Origin: Trichocoleus desertorum ATA4-8-CV12
GTDB lineage: Bacteria; Cyanobacteriota; Cyanobacteriia; FACHB-46
Direction of reading: 5' to 3'
DNA length: 64,000 nt
NCBI GenBank assembly: GCA_019358975.1
Contig: JAHHIL010000014.1
Location: 1-64,000 of the forward strand
Shown here: piece by piece, positions 37,176 to 45,817 of the stretch
Layout: the number at the start of each line of letters is the position of its first letter
Position numbering within the stretch: position 1 is the first letter of the stretch
Notes under the pieces: generated by a model
The model's input: the letters and a program-made list of their open reading frames with translations, nothing else
Database searches by the model: none
What the model was told of the DNA's origin: nothing
Made by a program: the position numbers and the translations under genes

Positions 37176-40100
37176 GTGACGCAGGAATTTCATCTTTCTG
37201 TTACCCCAGTTGGGGAAGATGAGTATTTGATTCGGACGGAGCGGGTTGCCCCAGGGGTGCCCCTAGCAGAGGAACAAGTTATTTGGCCTGTTGAGGAGTG
37301 GCTCAATCAGGCACGTCAATTGATGAACGATCCACTGTTGGGGTTGTTGCAGGGAGATGCAACCCATCCTGCCGCAGATAAACTGCGTGACCCTAGCGAT
37401 CGCGACTTGGACTTAGTATTAGGCAGCAGTGACCCTAGCCAAAGCCAACCGCCGCGTCACTTGGTGGATTTAGGCCAACAGCTTTACAATGCTCTATTCC
37501 AAGGCACGATTCGCGATAGCTGGATGACCGCACAAGGCATTGCCCAGCATCGACGAGAAGTTTTACGGTTACGCATCGGCCTCAAGGGTCCACGTCTAGT
37601 ACGTTTGCCTTGGGAAGTTTTGCACACTGGGGAGCGGCACCGCGTTGGTGGAGCTTCGCGGCCTGTCGCTACTGGGACTGACGTTTTATTTTCTCGCTAT
37701 CAACCCAGTCCAGGGTTAGTCGGGGCAACCACCGCTCTACGAGATTTGAGGCTGGAATCGCAGCAACCTCTCAGGATTTTGATGGCGATCGCTGCTCCCA
37801 CTGACCAAGAACAGTTAGAACTGAAACGTGAGGCGTTACACCTACAAGAAGAACTGCGGAGTCGCAATGGCACTGTCTCAGAAACAGGTAGCGGTACGGC
37901 GGAAATTCAGCTAACTATTCTCGACCAACCCGATCGCGAGCAATTAACCCAAGCTTTAGAACAAGGGCAGTTTCAGGTATTGCACTACGCTGGTCACAGT
38001 AACTTGGGGGCCGCAGGAGGCAACCTCTACCTGGTGAACGGCAAAACTGGGCTAACCGAGGTGCTGAGTGGAGATGACTTGGCTGGGCTGTTGGTCAACA
38101 ATGGCATCCGCATGGTGGTGTTTAACTCTTGCCGTAGTGCCTATACCGCTACTTCAGATTTAGAGCATGAAATTGGTGAACAAAATTTAGCCGAAGCTTT
38201 GGTACAGCGGGGCATTCCTGGCGTATTGGCGATGGCGGAGCGGATTCCCGACGATGTAGCGCTGACTCTGACCAGACTGTTCTACCGTAATCTCAAGCAG
38301 GGGTATCCAGTTGACCTTAGTTTGAGTCGGGCGCGTCAGGGGTTGATCTCTGCCTATGGCTCTCACCAGTTGTACTGGGCGTTGCCGATTCTCTACTTGC
38401 ATCCTGAATTCGACGGGCAACTGGTCACCGGAACTGTACCAGACCTCTACAGTGCTGCTCAAGAAATGGCGACTGCCCGCTGGCGGAGTCCTAGCGATCG
38501 CTCCAACCCTCGTTTAGCGGCGGAAGCAGCTCACCTATCTGACAGCAACGAAGCGGCTTATCCAGCCCTAGATCAAGCTCTCGATGGCTTACCTCCAGAA
38601 TTGCAAGATGATCTTTACGACTACAGCGATGAGGACTTTAGCGATTTAGATAACTTAGAGTTTGAAGACGAGTTTGGCTCTGAAGCGGATTCGGCACTGG
38701 TAGCAGAACTGCTTGAGCAATTGTCGCAGAATCCTACAGATGCCCGACTGGACACCGAAGAACCGTTTTTATCTGCCTCTGCGACTGACAGTTTGTTCGC
38801 AGAATCGCAGCCGTCTGATCTAGATTGGCCAGAGCCCGTTCCGCCTAAACCTCCTCTTAAACCTGCTGCTCTCCCAGCGATCCCTACCTCTTCAGCGTCA
38901 TCCCCAAAGTCGCCTGCCAACTCAGCTGTTGATCCTCGCTTAAGCCAAGTTTTTTCTGATTTGGAGCGTGGATTAGCGGCCCCGATCAATGCCAGTACCG
39001 CGATCGCTACAGCCAGAAAAGCGATTCAAGCTAATCCCAATGATGTAGATGCCTACAACCAGTTAGGTCTGGCTCTCCATCAGCAGGGCAATTTTCCAGA
39101 TGCGATCGCAGCTTACCAAGCAGCCCTAAAAATTAACCCTAGTTTGGCTGAGGTGTATAGTAACTTGGCTTTGGCGCTGTACAAGCAAGGTAAAGCCGCA
39201 GAAGCCAGAACAGCGTATCAACAAGCGTTGAGTTTGTCAGCATTGGCTGGAGGAACGCACTCAAGCGCCGGAAGGAACCCAGCGTTGCAACCTGAATACC
39301 CTGGTCGAAATCCTAGCCGCTGGGGTGCCTGGTGGCAGCAACCTCGTGGGCGCTCTAGGGTGTGGCTAATCTTGGCAGCAGCAGGAGTTACGGCGATCGC
39401 TTTAGTTGGTTTTTGGGGGTTTCAGCGAAATCGGAGTCCACAAATCTCGATTCCAGCCCTACCCGAATCGACGCCCAATAGCGTCAGCGCTTCCTTTGCC
39501 ATTGACCCACAAACCAACCAAACCACCTTAGACCTAAAAACGACTAATACGGCTACAGTGACAGCGGCTGCTATCGATTACCTCAGCCGAAAGCAACTTG
39601 TAGCGGGCCAACAAGCGATCGCAGAATTGCTCGATCGCGGAGCCTTACCCCAAGCTAGTGCGGCTCTGGCTGCTGTTCCTAACACTGTGATTGATGATCC
39701 AGCCGTGAGTTTTCTGCGCGGTCGCCTTGCTTGGCAATCGATGCAAACGGGCAACCAAGACTATAGCGTAGATGATGCTCGCCGTTACTGGGAGACTGCG
39801 GTGCGTCAACAAGCTGAAGCAGAGCAGCCAGATGCCCCGACCCTGGCGCTTTATCAAAACGCGCTAGGCTTTGCTTATTACGGTGAAGGGAACTGGGAGC
39901 GAGCCAACCGAGCTTGGTTCCAAGCGCTCTATTTACAAGAGGAAACGACCGCACCAGTGTCGGCAGCGGAAACTGTCGCGCCGCCAACTACGGCAGCGAG
40001 CCCAGGGGCAACGATCGCTGCACAGCCAATCAAGCAAGAGAATCTCATGGCTTATGCTGGCTTAGCCTTAGTGATCGCCAAGTCAGCCCAAAACCAGCCT

Positions 40101-40268
40101 GCCGAACAGCGAGCCAGTCTCCAGAATGAAGCGGCAAAGCTGTATCAAAAAGTGATGACTGAGAATCCTGTGGCGTTTCAGCCGGAGGCTTTAAGCAAAA
40201 ACTGGATGTGGACTGAAGCAGCCATCAATGACTGGGTAGCCCTAGCTAAGCTGCAACCCCAGCCATAA
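37176..40268 (+). CDS. CHAT-domain protease fused to TPR repeats and a membrane helix
   Basis: From GTG 37176 (GGAG eight bases upstream; an earlier GTG at 37077 adds 33 atypical residues) the product is 1,030 residues. Residues about 160-430 form a CHAT caspase-like protease with His274 in HYAGHS and Cys319 in NSCRS, the expected catalytic dyad. Acidic and Pro-rich linkers follow, then two TPR units (NDVDAYNQLGLALHQQGNF and AEVYSNLALALYKQGKA), a membrane helix (WLILAAAGVTAIALVGFW) and a second TPR-like part. Known TPR-CHAT proteases are effectors activated by partner proteins; this membrane-anchored fusion has no recognisable partner here. Confidence 0.9.
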   Translation: MTQEFHLSVTPVGEDEYLIRTERVAPGVPLAEEQVIWPVEEWLNQARQLMNDPLLGLLQGDATHPAADKLRDPSDRDLDLVLGSSDPSQSQPPRHLVDLGQQLYNALFQGTIRDSWMTAQGIAQHRREVLRLRIGLKGPRLVRLPWEVLHTGERHRVGGASRPVATGTDVLFSRYQPSPGLVGATTALRDLRLESQQPLRILMAIAAPTDQEQLELKREALHLQEELRSRNGTVSETGSGTAEIQLTILDQPDREQLTQALEQGQFQVLHYAGHSNLGAAGGNLYLVNGKTGLTEVLSGDDLAGLLVNNGIRMVVFNSCRSAYTATSDLEHEIGEQNLAEALVQRGIPGVLAMAERIPDDVALTLTRLFYRNLKQGYPVDLSLSRARQGLISAYGSHQLYWALPILYLHPEFDGQLVTGTVPDLYSAAQEMATARWRSPSDRSNPRLAAEAAHLSDSNEAAYPALDQALDGLPPELQDDLYDYSDEDFSDLDNLEFEDEFGSEADSALVAELLEQLSQNPTDARLDTEEPFLSASATDSLFAESQPSDLDWPEPVPPKPPLKPAALPAIPTSSASSPKSPANSAVDPRLSQVFSDLERGLAAPINASTAIATARKAIQANPNDVDAYNQLGLALHQQGNFPDAIAAYQAALKINPSLAEVYSNLALALYKQGKAAEARTAYQQALSLSALAGGTHSSAGRNPALQPEYPGRNPSRWGAWWQQPRGRSRVWLILAAAGVTAIALVGFWGFQRNRSPQISIPALPESTPNSVSASFAIDPQTNQTTLDLKTTNTATVTAAAIDYLSRKQLVAGQQAIAELLDRGALPQASAALAAVPNTVIDDPAVSFLRGRLAWQSMQTGNQDYSVDDARRYWETAVRQQAEAEQPDAPTLALYQNALGFAYYGEGNWERANRAWFQALYLQEETTAPVSAAETVAPPTTAASPGATIAAQPIKQENLMAYAGLALVIAKSAQNQPAEQRASLQNEAAKLYQKVMTENPVAFQPEALSKNWMWTEAAINDWVALAKLQPQP

Positions 40269-40293
40269 ATTGGTCTGCTTCGATATTCACGCT

Positions 40294-40344
40294 TTAATAC
40301 TTACGCTCTTTGGTTTGGAACATTGAGATGGTTACGGGGCGATC
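40294..40344 (-). pseudogene. Remnant of an sdhA-like 3' end
   Basis: Read on the minus strand this stretch encodes DRPVTISMFQTKERKY followed by a TAA stop. The intact sdhA at 54291 ends [16 protein letters not shown] then TGA. Of the five differing codons, three are synonymous including the stop. Upstream of it the similarity ends at once. It is too short to be a gene and looks like what is left of a deleted paralogue, not a fresh copy. Confidence 0.75.
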
Positions 40345-40397
40345 GCTTGAGGTAGAGTTTTCTAGTTTTTATTAGGCAAACTGGAGCTGCTGAATGA

Positions 40398-41705
40398 TTA
40401 CGAGGAAACTTGTGAACTCTTAGCCCAAACTTCTAAAGGTTGTGATGTCTGGTTATAAAGTAGCGCTTCCAAAATGATGGCGTTTGTATTTAGGGTCAGA
40501 GCCCGGTTAGGCTGTTGACTTGCTTCGTAAAAGCCAGCGAATACTCCCTGTTGGGGATCAGCTAGCCAGCGCATCCCCTTGTAGGCCCGCTCTGTATAAC
40601 GAGTCCGGAACAACACATTCCAAGCGGTTGCAATCTTGGTACTGTTACCGCGAAAAGCAGTGGCATCCTCTCCCCAAGGTGTGATGGTTTGCCAAGGACG
40701 ACCATTAGCAACTACGCAGTTGTAGACCTGCCAAGGAGCCTGATCTAGATTCGTTTCTGACCAGGCTGTGAGTTGATTCGTCTCTATATACCGATGCTGT
40801 TGGGCTTGGAGCAAGCGAGCCGCATATTCGACGGGCAGCGCTTTAAAGCCGCTTTCCAGGCCATCCAAAACATAAGGCTCGCTCACAACACAGTTGGGCG
40901 GCGCTCCCTGTTGGTCGGTTGGCACCTCCACATTCATCACATCGACGAATTGGGTTTGCGTCTTCACATCTAGAGCTTGGGTCGGCTTCAGCCCCAGCTT
41001 GCTCAACCCATAAGCTGCATATTGCTCGTAGCCCAGTGTGCCTTCTGGCTGCCAAACTTCCTTACTAGAGACCTTGTTTGCTGCCATCAACTGGCCATCC
41101 TTCACCAGTCGGCCCAACTTCCAACGACTTGTTACCGCTTGAGTAGCCGCCGCATGTTGGGGATAGCGTACTGCAACAATGTCCAGCCAGCGAGCCAATC
41201 TGCCCAGGTCTACTGCCGAAAACCCAACTTCCTGCCGTTTGTCTGGTTGTCCGTAGTCAATCGGCACCAAAGTCGTAGCGTTATAAGCTTTGTTGGGTAG
41301 CTCGTTACGATACAGCGGCAACTCTTTGAGAGTGGTTAGAACTTGAGCCATCCAGGGATCAAACTCTTGCGGAGAAATTAGACCCAGTTCTCGCGCTGCC
41401 ACCATCCCTGCTAACTGATTGGCCGCATCCCACATCGTCGTTGCGGGGAAACCTGCGGCTGAGGTTACTAGACCCGTGGGTGAGCGATTGAGTTCAAAGT
41501 AGCGCCAAGCATTGCGAGCCAGATTTTTATCTTCGCCACTCAAGGGAATTTTTCTGGTGAGGGGAGCAGGTAAAACCGAGGTTTCGCGCCAAGCTAATGC
41601 TTTATGGACGCCAAAGGCAACCAAAAAGATAGCACTGCACAAGGCAACCTGCTGGATCAGATTTAAACGGCGATCGGAGGTTTCCATAACAACTTTTTTA
41701 ATCAT
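40398..41705 (-). CDS. DUF3131-family protein (single domain)
   Basis: A 435-residue protein with an N-terminal membrane segment (QQVALCSAIFLVAFGVHKALAW) and one DUF3131 domain. Family markers are TGLVTSAAGFPATTMWDAANQLAGMVAA, ELPNKAYNATTLVPIDYG, GFSAVDLGRLARWL and GTLGYEQYAAYG. The helical-repeat pattern suggests an alpha/alpha-barrel like those of glycoside hydrolases and lyases, but no activity is established. It sits with opgC, a GT2 and two more DUF3131 genes, so a role in envelope glycan handling is likely. A Met at 41687 is an alternative start. Confidence 0.85.
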   Translation of the reverse strand: MIKKVVMETSDRRLNLIQQVALCSAIFLVAFGVHKALAWRETSVLPAPLTRKIPLSGEDKNLARNAWRYFELNRSPTGLVTSAAGFPATTMWDAANQLAGMVAARELGLISPQEFDPWMAQVLTTLKELPLYRNELPNKAYNATTLVPIDYGQPDKRQEVGFSAVDLGRLARWLDIVAVRYPQHAAATQAVTSRWKLGRLVKDGQLMAANKVSSKEVWQPEGTLGYEQYAAYGLSKLGLKPTQALDVKTQTQFVDVMNVEVPTDQQGAPPNCVVSEPYVLDGLESGFKALPVEYAARLLQAQQHRYIETNQLTAWSETNLDQAPWQVYNCVVANGRPWQTITPWGEDATAFRGNSTKIATAWNVLFRTRYTERAYKGMRWLADPQQGVFAGFYEASQQPNRALTLNTNAIILEALLYNQTSQPLEVWAKSSQVSS

Positions 41706-41728
41706 GAGGCTAGCGAGGGATAGGGAGC

Positions 41729-42910
41729 TTAGCGAGGAACCACGTTAAACAAGACTTGTTTTTTCACGAGGAACCAGAAAAATCCGATCGCGATCGCCTG
41801 TAATAGGGTTGTGACTGGAGCGCTACCTGTGGTGAGACCAGGAATCATAAACCACAGGACCGTCATGGGCACATGCATCACATAGACATAAAGGGAGTTT
41901 TGCCCCAAAGGAATTAAGAGTCTGCCTAATGCTTTGTTGAGGGGTAGCCAAAATGTGTTGACCACCATATACAGCAAGGGAAACAAACCCAATAAGGTGA
42001 TTAACCGAATAGGACCATTGATACTACGGTCAGTCCACTGCAACCACTGAACTCGCTGTGAGACATTAGCAGGCCAGATACCTAATTGCATGTCGTACTG
42101 AGCCGCCACCAACGCCGCAATCACAATCGTGAGTAAAACTGTGACCAGTGGCACTTTAGGAATGCGCGCCCAAAGCTGCTGTAACTGCGATCGGTAGTAG
42201 CCTGCGGCTAAACCATGCACATACAAAATCTGCCAAGAGGCAAAGGAGAAATAAGGATGATCGCGATCGAGCGGGCTAAAGCTTAGGGCATAAGGATGTA
42301 ATTGTTGCAGGCTCCACAAAGACCAAGAAATGGCCAGCAGGGGTGCCCATAAACCTTTCCGCAATAACCAAAACAGACCGGGAGAGGCTACTAAGCACAA
42401 CACATAGAGCTGCAAGATATCTACCACCGGAGGAGCCAGATGAAAGGTGGCCGCAGCTAAGAGAATTTGCCACCAAGTTCCGGGAGCGGTTTCAAAGGCA
42501 GGGCGAGTCCATCCTGGAAAGAGGATCGACAACAGACCCAAAGTTGCCATCAGGATAAAGCTGGTTTTGTAGAGAGTCCAAGCCCGCTCCAGTAGCTTTT
42601 TCATCGCTTCAGGCAGGCCAATTTTTTGAATGCGCTGCCGTGTCACCAGCCCCAAAACCATGCCAGATAAAAAGACAAACCCTTCTGCCGAACTGGCGTA
42701 GATATGCCCCTGTGTGATGTTGTTGAAGTAGGAACGGCTCTCCAAGTGATTGATCACCATTGAAGCGATCGCCAAACCTCGCAGGAAATCTAGGCGAAGA
42801 TCTCGCTTGGCATCCACACTAGGGTCATAAACCCACTGTTTGAGGGAGAAGAGGTAAGTCTTAGGACTGGCTGTATCAGCCATGATAGGCTTTGGCTCTG
42901 AATTGGACAT
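41729..42910 (-). CDS. opgC: OpgC-type membrane acyltransferase
   Basis: A 393-residue integral membrane protein with about ten hydrophobic segments. OpgC proteins succinylate osmoregulated periplasmic glucans in proteobacteria. The family features are the N-terminal RDLRLDFLRGLAIASMVINHL and SSAEGFVFLSGMVLGLVTRQRI, then the late PLGQNSLYVYVMHVPM. It ends 23 bases before the DUF3131 gene on the same strand, so the two are likely co-transcribed. In this neighbourhood it may acylate a polysaccharide rather than a glucan of the proteobacterial type. Confidence 0.88.
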   Translation of the reverse strand: MSNSEPKPIMADTASPKTYLFSLKQWVYDPSVDAKRDLRLDFLRGLAIASMVINHLESRSYFNNITQGHIYASSAEGFVFLSGMVLGLVTRQRIQKIGLPEAMKKLLERAWTLYKTSFILMATLGLLSILFPGWTRPAFETAPGTWWQILLAAATFHLAPPVVDILQLYVLCLVASPGLFWLLRKGLWAPLLAISWSLWSLQQLHPYALSFSPLDRDHPYFSFASWQILYVHGLAAGYYRSQLQQLWARIPKVPLVTVLLTIVIAALVAAQYDMQLGIWPANVSQRVQWLQWTDRSINGPIRLITLLGLFPLLYMVVNTFWLPLNKALGRLLIPLGQNSLYVYVMHVPMTVLWFMIPGLTTGSAPVTTLLQAIAIGFFWFLVKKQVLFNVVPR

Positions 42911-43350
42911 TTAGTCTAGGGCAACAAGCTACTACGAACGAGAAAGCAGGAATATCGAGATAAGTCTATTTTGTTATCTGGGTTACCCTTGTCTCTCCGC
43001 GTCCATCAAATGGCTGAATTTTTGCTGAATTTGCTGCCCCCGCTGATATTAGCGCTGACATTAGCAAGGAAATAGCGATGAACTACAGCTCAATCATCCG
43101 ACTAGGAGCTGGTGTGCATTACATGACAATGCGGCGCTATTAGTCACGCTTTGGGCTAGGACACATCCTGTCTTAAGGGGCAATGGGAAGCCAAACAAAA
43201 GAAGATATCTTAACGCTAGTAGAGTTGAGTAGCAAATTTCACCAGTTGCGATCGCATCTACGTAGAGAGCGAGTCAGGATTTAGCTTGCCACCCTTTTCC
43301 CCATAAGTTCGGTTTGTTAGTAATAGATTAATCAGCCAAATGTAGGATTT
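42911..43350. other. Intergenic region between divergent genes
   Basis: 440 bases holding a 12-bp tandem repeat (GCTGATATTAGC, GCTGACATTAGC at 43042-43065) and a 21-codon frame at 43078. The segment upstream of the pentapeptide gene includes AGGA just before its start codon. No other RNA or gene was seen. Confidence 0.5.
43078..43143 (+). CDS. Possible 21-residue small ORF
   Basis: The frame encodes MNYSSIIRLGAGVHYMTMRRY and is preceded by AAGGA seven bases upstream. It is short enough to occur by chance and I recognise no family; it is listed only because it has a proper ribosome-binding site in an otherwise empty gap. Confidence 0.2.
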   Translation: MNYSSIIRLGAGVHYMTMRRY

Positions 43351-43986
43351 ATGGATACTGAGACGCTCCAGAAGCAATATGACTCCGGAAAACGAGATTT
43401 TATTCAGATTGATTTGGTGGGTGCTAATTTAGCAGGCGTGAACTTAGCGGGAGCGAATCTCAGCGAGGCAAACCTGATGGGTGCTAACCTCAGCAATGCC
43501 AATTTGATGGGCGTAGACCTGTCCAAAGCCAACTTGATTGTCACCAAGCTGGTAGGCGCAAACCTTACAAGGGCTAAACTTGTGAGCGCTAACCTAGATG
43601 GAGCTAATGTCAGTCAAGCCAACTTAACGCGATCGCATTGTAATGAGGCCAACATGACAGGGGCCAATCTTTGTATGGCCGATCTGACGGAGGCCAACTT
43701 CCAAAAAACCGTTTTGAAGGGAGCAGTCTTGCTGATAGGAGCAGATTTAGTTCGGGTGGATTTCAGTGGGGCCAATTTAAGTGGGGCGGTTTTGAGTGGA
43801 GCCAATTTGACAGCAGCCAATTTAACAGGGGCCAATTTGAGTGAAGCCAATTTAAGTGGAGCGAATCTACGCCGAGCCAACTTCGATGGAGCCAATTTGC
43901 GTGGGGCAAACTTACTAGAAGCAGATCTCAGTGAAACCAATTTAGAAACAGCCAATGTGTTTGGCATCAAACGCTCAGAGTCCTAA
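43351..43986 (+). CDS. Pentapeptide-repeat protein, copy 1
   Basis: 211 residues, of which about 25-205 are consecutive A-(D/N)-L-x-x repeats such as LAGANLSEANLMGANLSNAN, folding as a right-handed quadrilateral beta-helix. The repeat is interrupted near ADLVRVD. Cyanobacteria carry dozens of such proteins, most without known function; a few mimic DNA or act in carotenoid or lumen biology. There is no signal peptide. It starts the plus-strand half of the polysaccharide locus. Confidence 0.9.
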   Translation: MDTETLQKQYDSGKRDFIQIDLVGANLAGVNLAGANLSEANLMGANLSNANLMGVDLSKANLIVTKLVGANLTRAKLVSANLDGANVSQANLTRSHCNEANMTGANLCMADLTEANFQKTVLKGAVLLIGADLVRVDFSGANLSGAVLSGANLTAANLTGANLSEANLSGANLRRANFDGANLRGANLLEADLSETNLETANVFGIKRSES

Positions 43987-44045
43987 AAAGTCAAACATAA
44001 TCGCATCGTGCAGATGTCTAGAAAACCTGTGAGGCCGACTTCGAA

Positions 44046-45647
44046 GTGAATTTGCGGAATAAAATCACCATGTTTTTTCCAGGTTTACCACATCTGCGAT
44101 CGCCCTCATTACCGCTTTGGAGTTTAGGCATCTGGATATTAGGAAGCACCGGAACTCAAGCGATCGCGACAACCTCTGTTTCCCTAGATTCCTCATCCTC
44201 CTCAATCCTGGCCGAGCTACAGCCGCACCCCGAACTATCCACTTTAGAAGTAGCCTCCAGCCCAGCTACTAAGACCGTTACAGACACCGTTGCAGACACA
44301 GTCACTCAGCAGCCATTACCTTTTCCAGACCCTAGCTTATCTACCTTAGAAAAATATTCAGAGCCTCCTAATTCACTAGAAGACTTAGAACCCGCCTCGA
44401 TTGATCCAGATCATTTCGACTCTCTAGAACTTAAATCTCCTGCATCTATAGAGATTACTAACTCCCAAGCTTTAAGTCCTGATGCTGCGGTCATGGCTCC
44501 AAAAGAGGAGCAGTCCCTAGCAGAGTACCAAAAGCATCAAGCCCGCTCCGCTGCTTCACTTTTGCCCACCGTTACGATCGCACCAGAAACAGCGATCGAG
44601 CCAGAAACTATGGCTGAAGTAGCCCCGACAACCCACATTGCTGTCGCAGGGCCAGAAAACTTTAACCCTGAATTACGAGTACCCCCGCCACCGCCACCGC
44701 CGTTACCACCACCGCCCCCACCCCCAGCACCAGTAGAAACACCACAGAAGACGGAACCAACCGCATCTAGAGAGCCTGATCTTTTCAAGCTAGAAAATTT
44801 GCAAATCGATTTTCGTGATAATCAAGCTCAATCAGGGCAACATAATCAGTGGATTGAGCCAACTGCTCAATTTCAATTGGGTAATAAAGGCGATCGCCTG
44901 CTAGTCAAAACGGGATTCAATACGTTTGAGGAGCCAGACACCGAAACCGTTACCAACATCCCCATTCAAATCGGATGGCAGACCAAAGTTGGTAAATCAA
45001 CCCTACAAATTGCAGCGGGTGCAGACTTCTTTAACCGCTTACCTGCGGCTTTCAATCTCAATGTGCAAGCCAGCGTTCCGCTCACACCTTCCCTGACCTT
45101 AACGGGAGTTTTAGAACAAGGCCCCTATAAAGCCAATGCCAGAACCTTAGAAAACCAAATCACTGCTTGGCGATTTGGGCCTAATTTATTTTGGCAAATC
45201 GATCGCAAAACAACTCTCTTCTCGTCCTTTCGGGTAGGACTTTATAACGACGGCAATAGTGAAACTCAATCCTTTAGCCGATTGGAACGCAAGTTTGGTC
45301 AATTTCACGCAGCTGCTAATTTGTTCAGTTGGAATGTAAGAAAGGATATGCAAGCAGAGAGTGGCTACTTCTCACCGCCAAATTTCTTGGTCTACAACGG
45401 AGAAATCGGTTGGCAGGGCCAGCCCTTCGAGTTCCTACGCTGTCGGTTAACTGCCAATCTAGGAGGTCAGCGCTTAAAAGAAACAGTCACCAGTGGCTAC
45501 AGCTATCAAGGTCTTTGCACAGCCGAGTTATCACGTTCGATCGAGCTAGATCTGGGCTATACCGTCAGCAATATCTTTACGAGAGAAAGTGGGGAGAGTG
45601 GCTCCCAGAGCAACGCCATCGTCAGCCAGTTTCGGGTCAAATTTTAA
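44046..45647 (+). CDS. Outer-membrane beta-barrel protein with Pro-rich linker
   Basis: A 533-residue protein. The signal peptide is in PSLPLWSLGIWILGSTGTQAIA. Residues about 50-245 are low-complexity Pro/Glu/Thr sequence with poly-Pro runs, crossing the periplasm. The last 270 residues alternate as antiparallel strands (WIEPTAQFQLGNKGDRLLVKT, TPSLTLTGVLEQ, LTANLGGQRL) and end in VSQFRVKF; a terminal Phe marks barrels inserted by BAM. This resembles the barrel part of polysaccharide exporters such as BcsC or PgaA without their TPR superhelix. GTG 44046 or ATG 44070 may be the start. Confidence 0.8.
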   Translation: MNLRNKITMFFPGLPHLRSPSLPLWSLGIWILGSTGTQAIATTSVSLDSSSSSILAELQPHPELSTLEVASSPATKTVTDTVADTVTQQPLPFPDPSLSTLEKYSEPPNSLEDLEPASIDPDHFDSLELKSPASIEITNSQALSPDAAVMAPKEEQSLAEYQKHQARSAASLLPTVTIAPETAIEPETMAEVAPTTHIAVAGPENFNPELRVPPPPPPPLPPPPPPPAPVETPQKTEPTASREPDLFKLENLQIDFRDNQAQSGQHNQWIEPTAQFQLGNKGDRLLVKTGFNTFEEPDTETVTNIPIQIGWQTKVGKSTLQIAAGADFFNRLPAAFNLNVQASVPLTPSLTLTGVLEQGPYKANARTLENQITAWRFGPNLFWQIDRKTTLFSSFRVGLYNDGNSETQSFSRLERKFGQFHAAANLFSWNVRKDMQAESGYFSPPNFLVYNGEIGWQGQPFEFLRCRLTANLGGQRLKETVTSGYSYQGLCTAELSRSIELDLGYTVSNIFTRESGESGSQSNAIVSQFRVKF

Positions 45648-45817
45648 CCTTTTTCAGCCTTAATGCGTAGGTAAATCTCCTATAGGGTATATTTCAGGCG
45701 GCAGCTCCTCAAGTATAAAAAGTATTAACGACTACCCCCACAGATTACAAAATCATAAGACCTTGATTTTCCTGTTTATCAAACTAACGTCATTCTTGTA
45801 GTTGAACTATTTTCTCA

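Noticed and set aside
44537-44788. Gly-rich minus-strand frame opposite the barrel protein
   Set aside because: It is the complement of the poly-Pro linker codons, not an independent gene.
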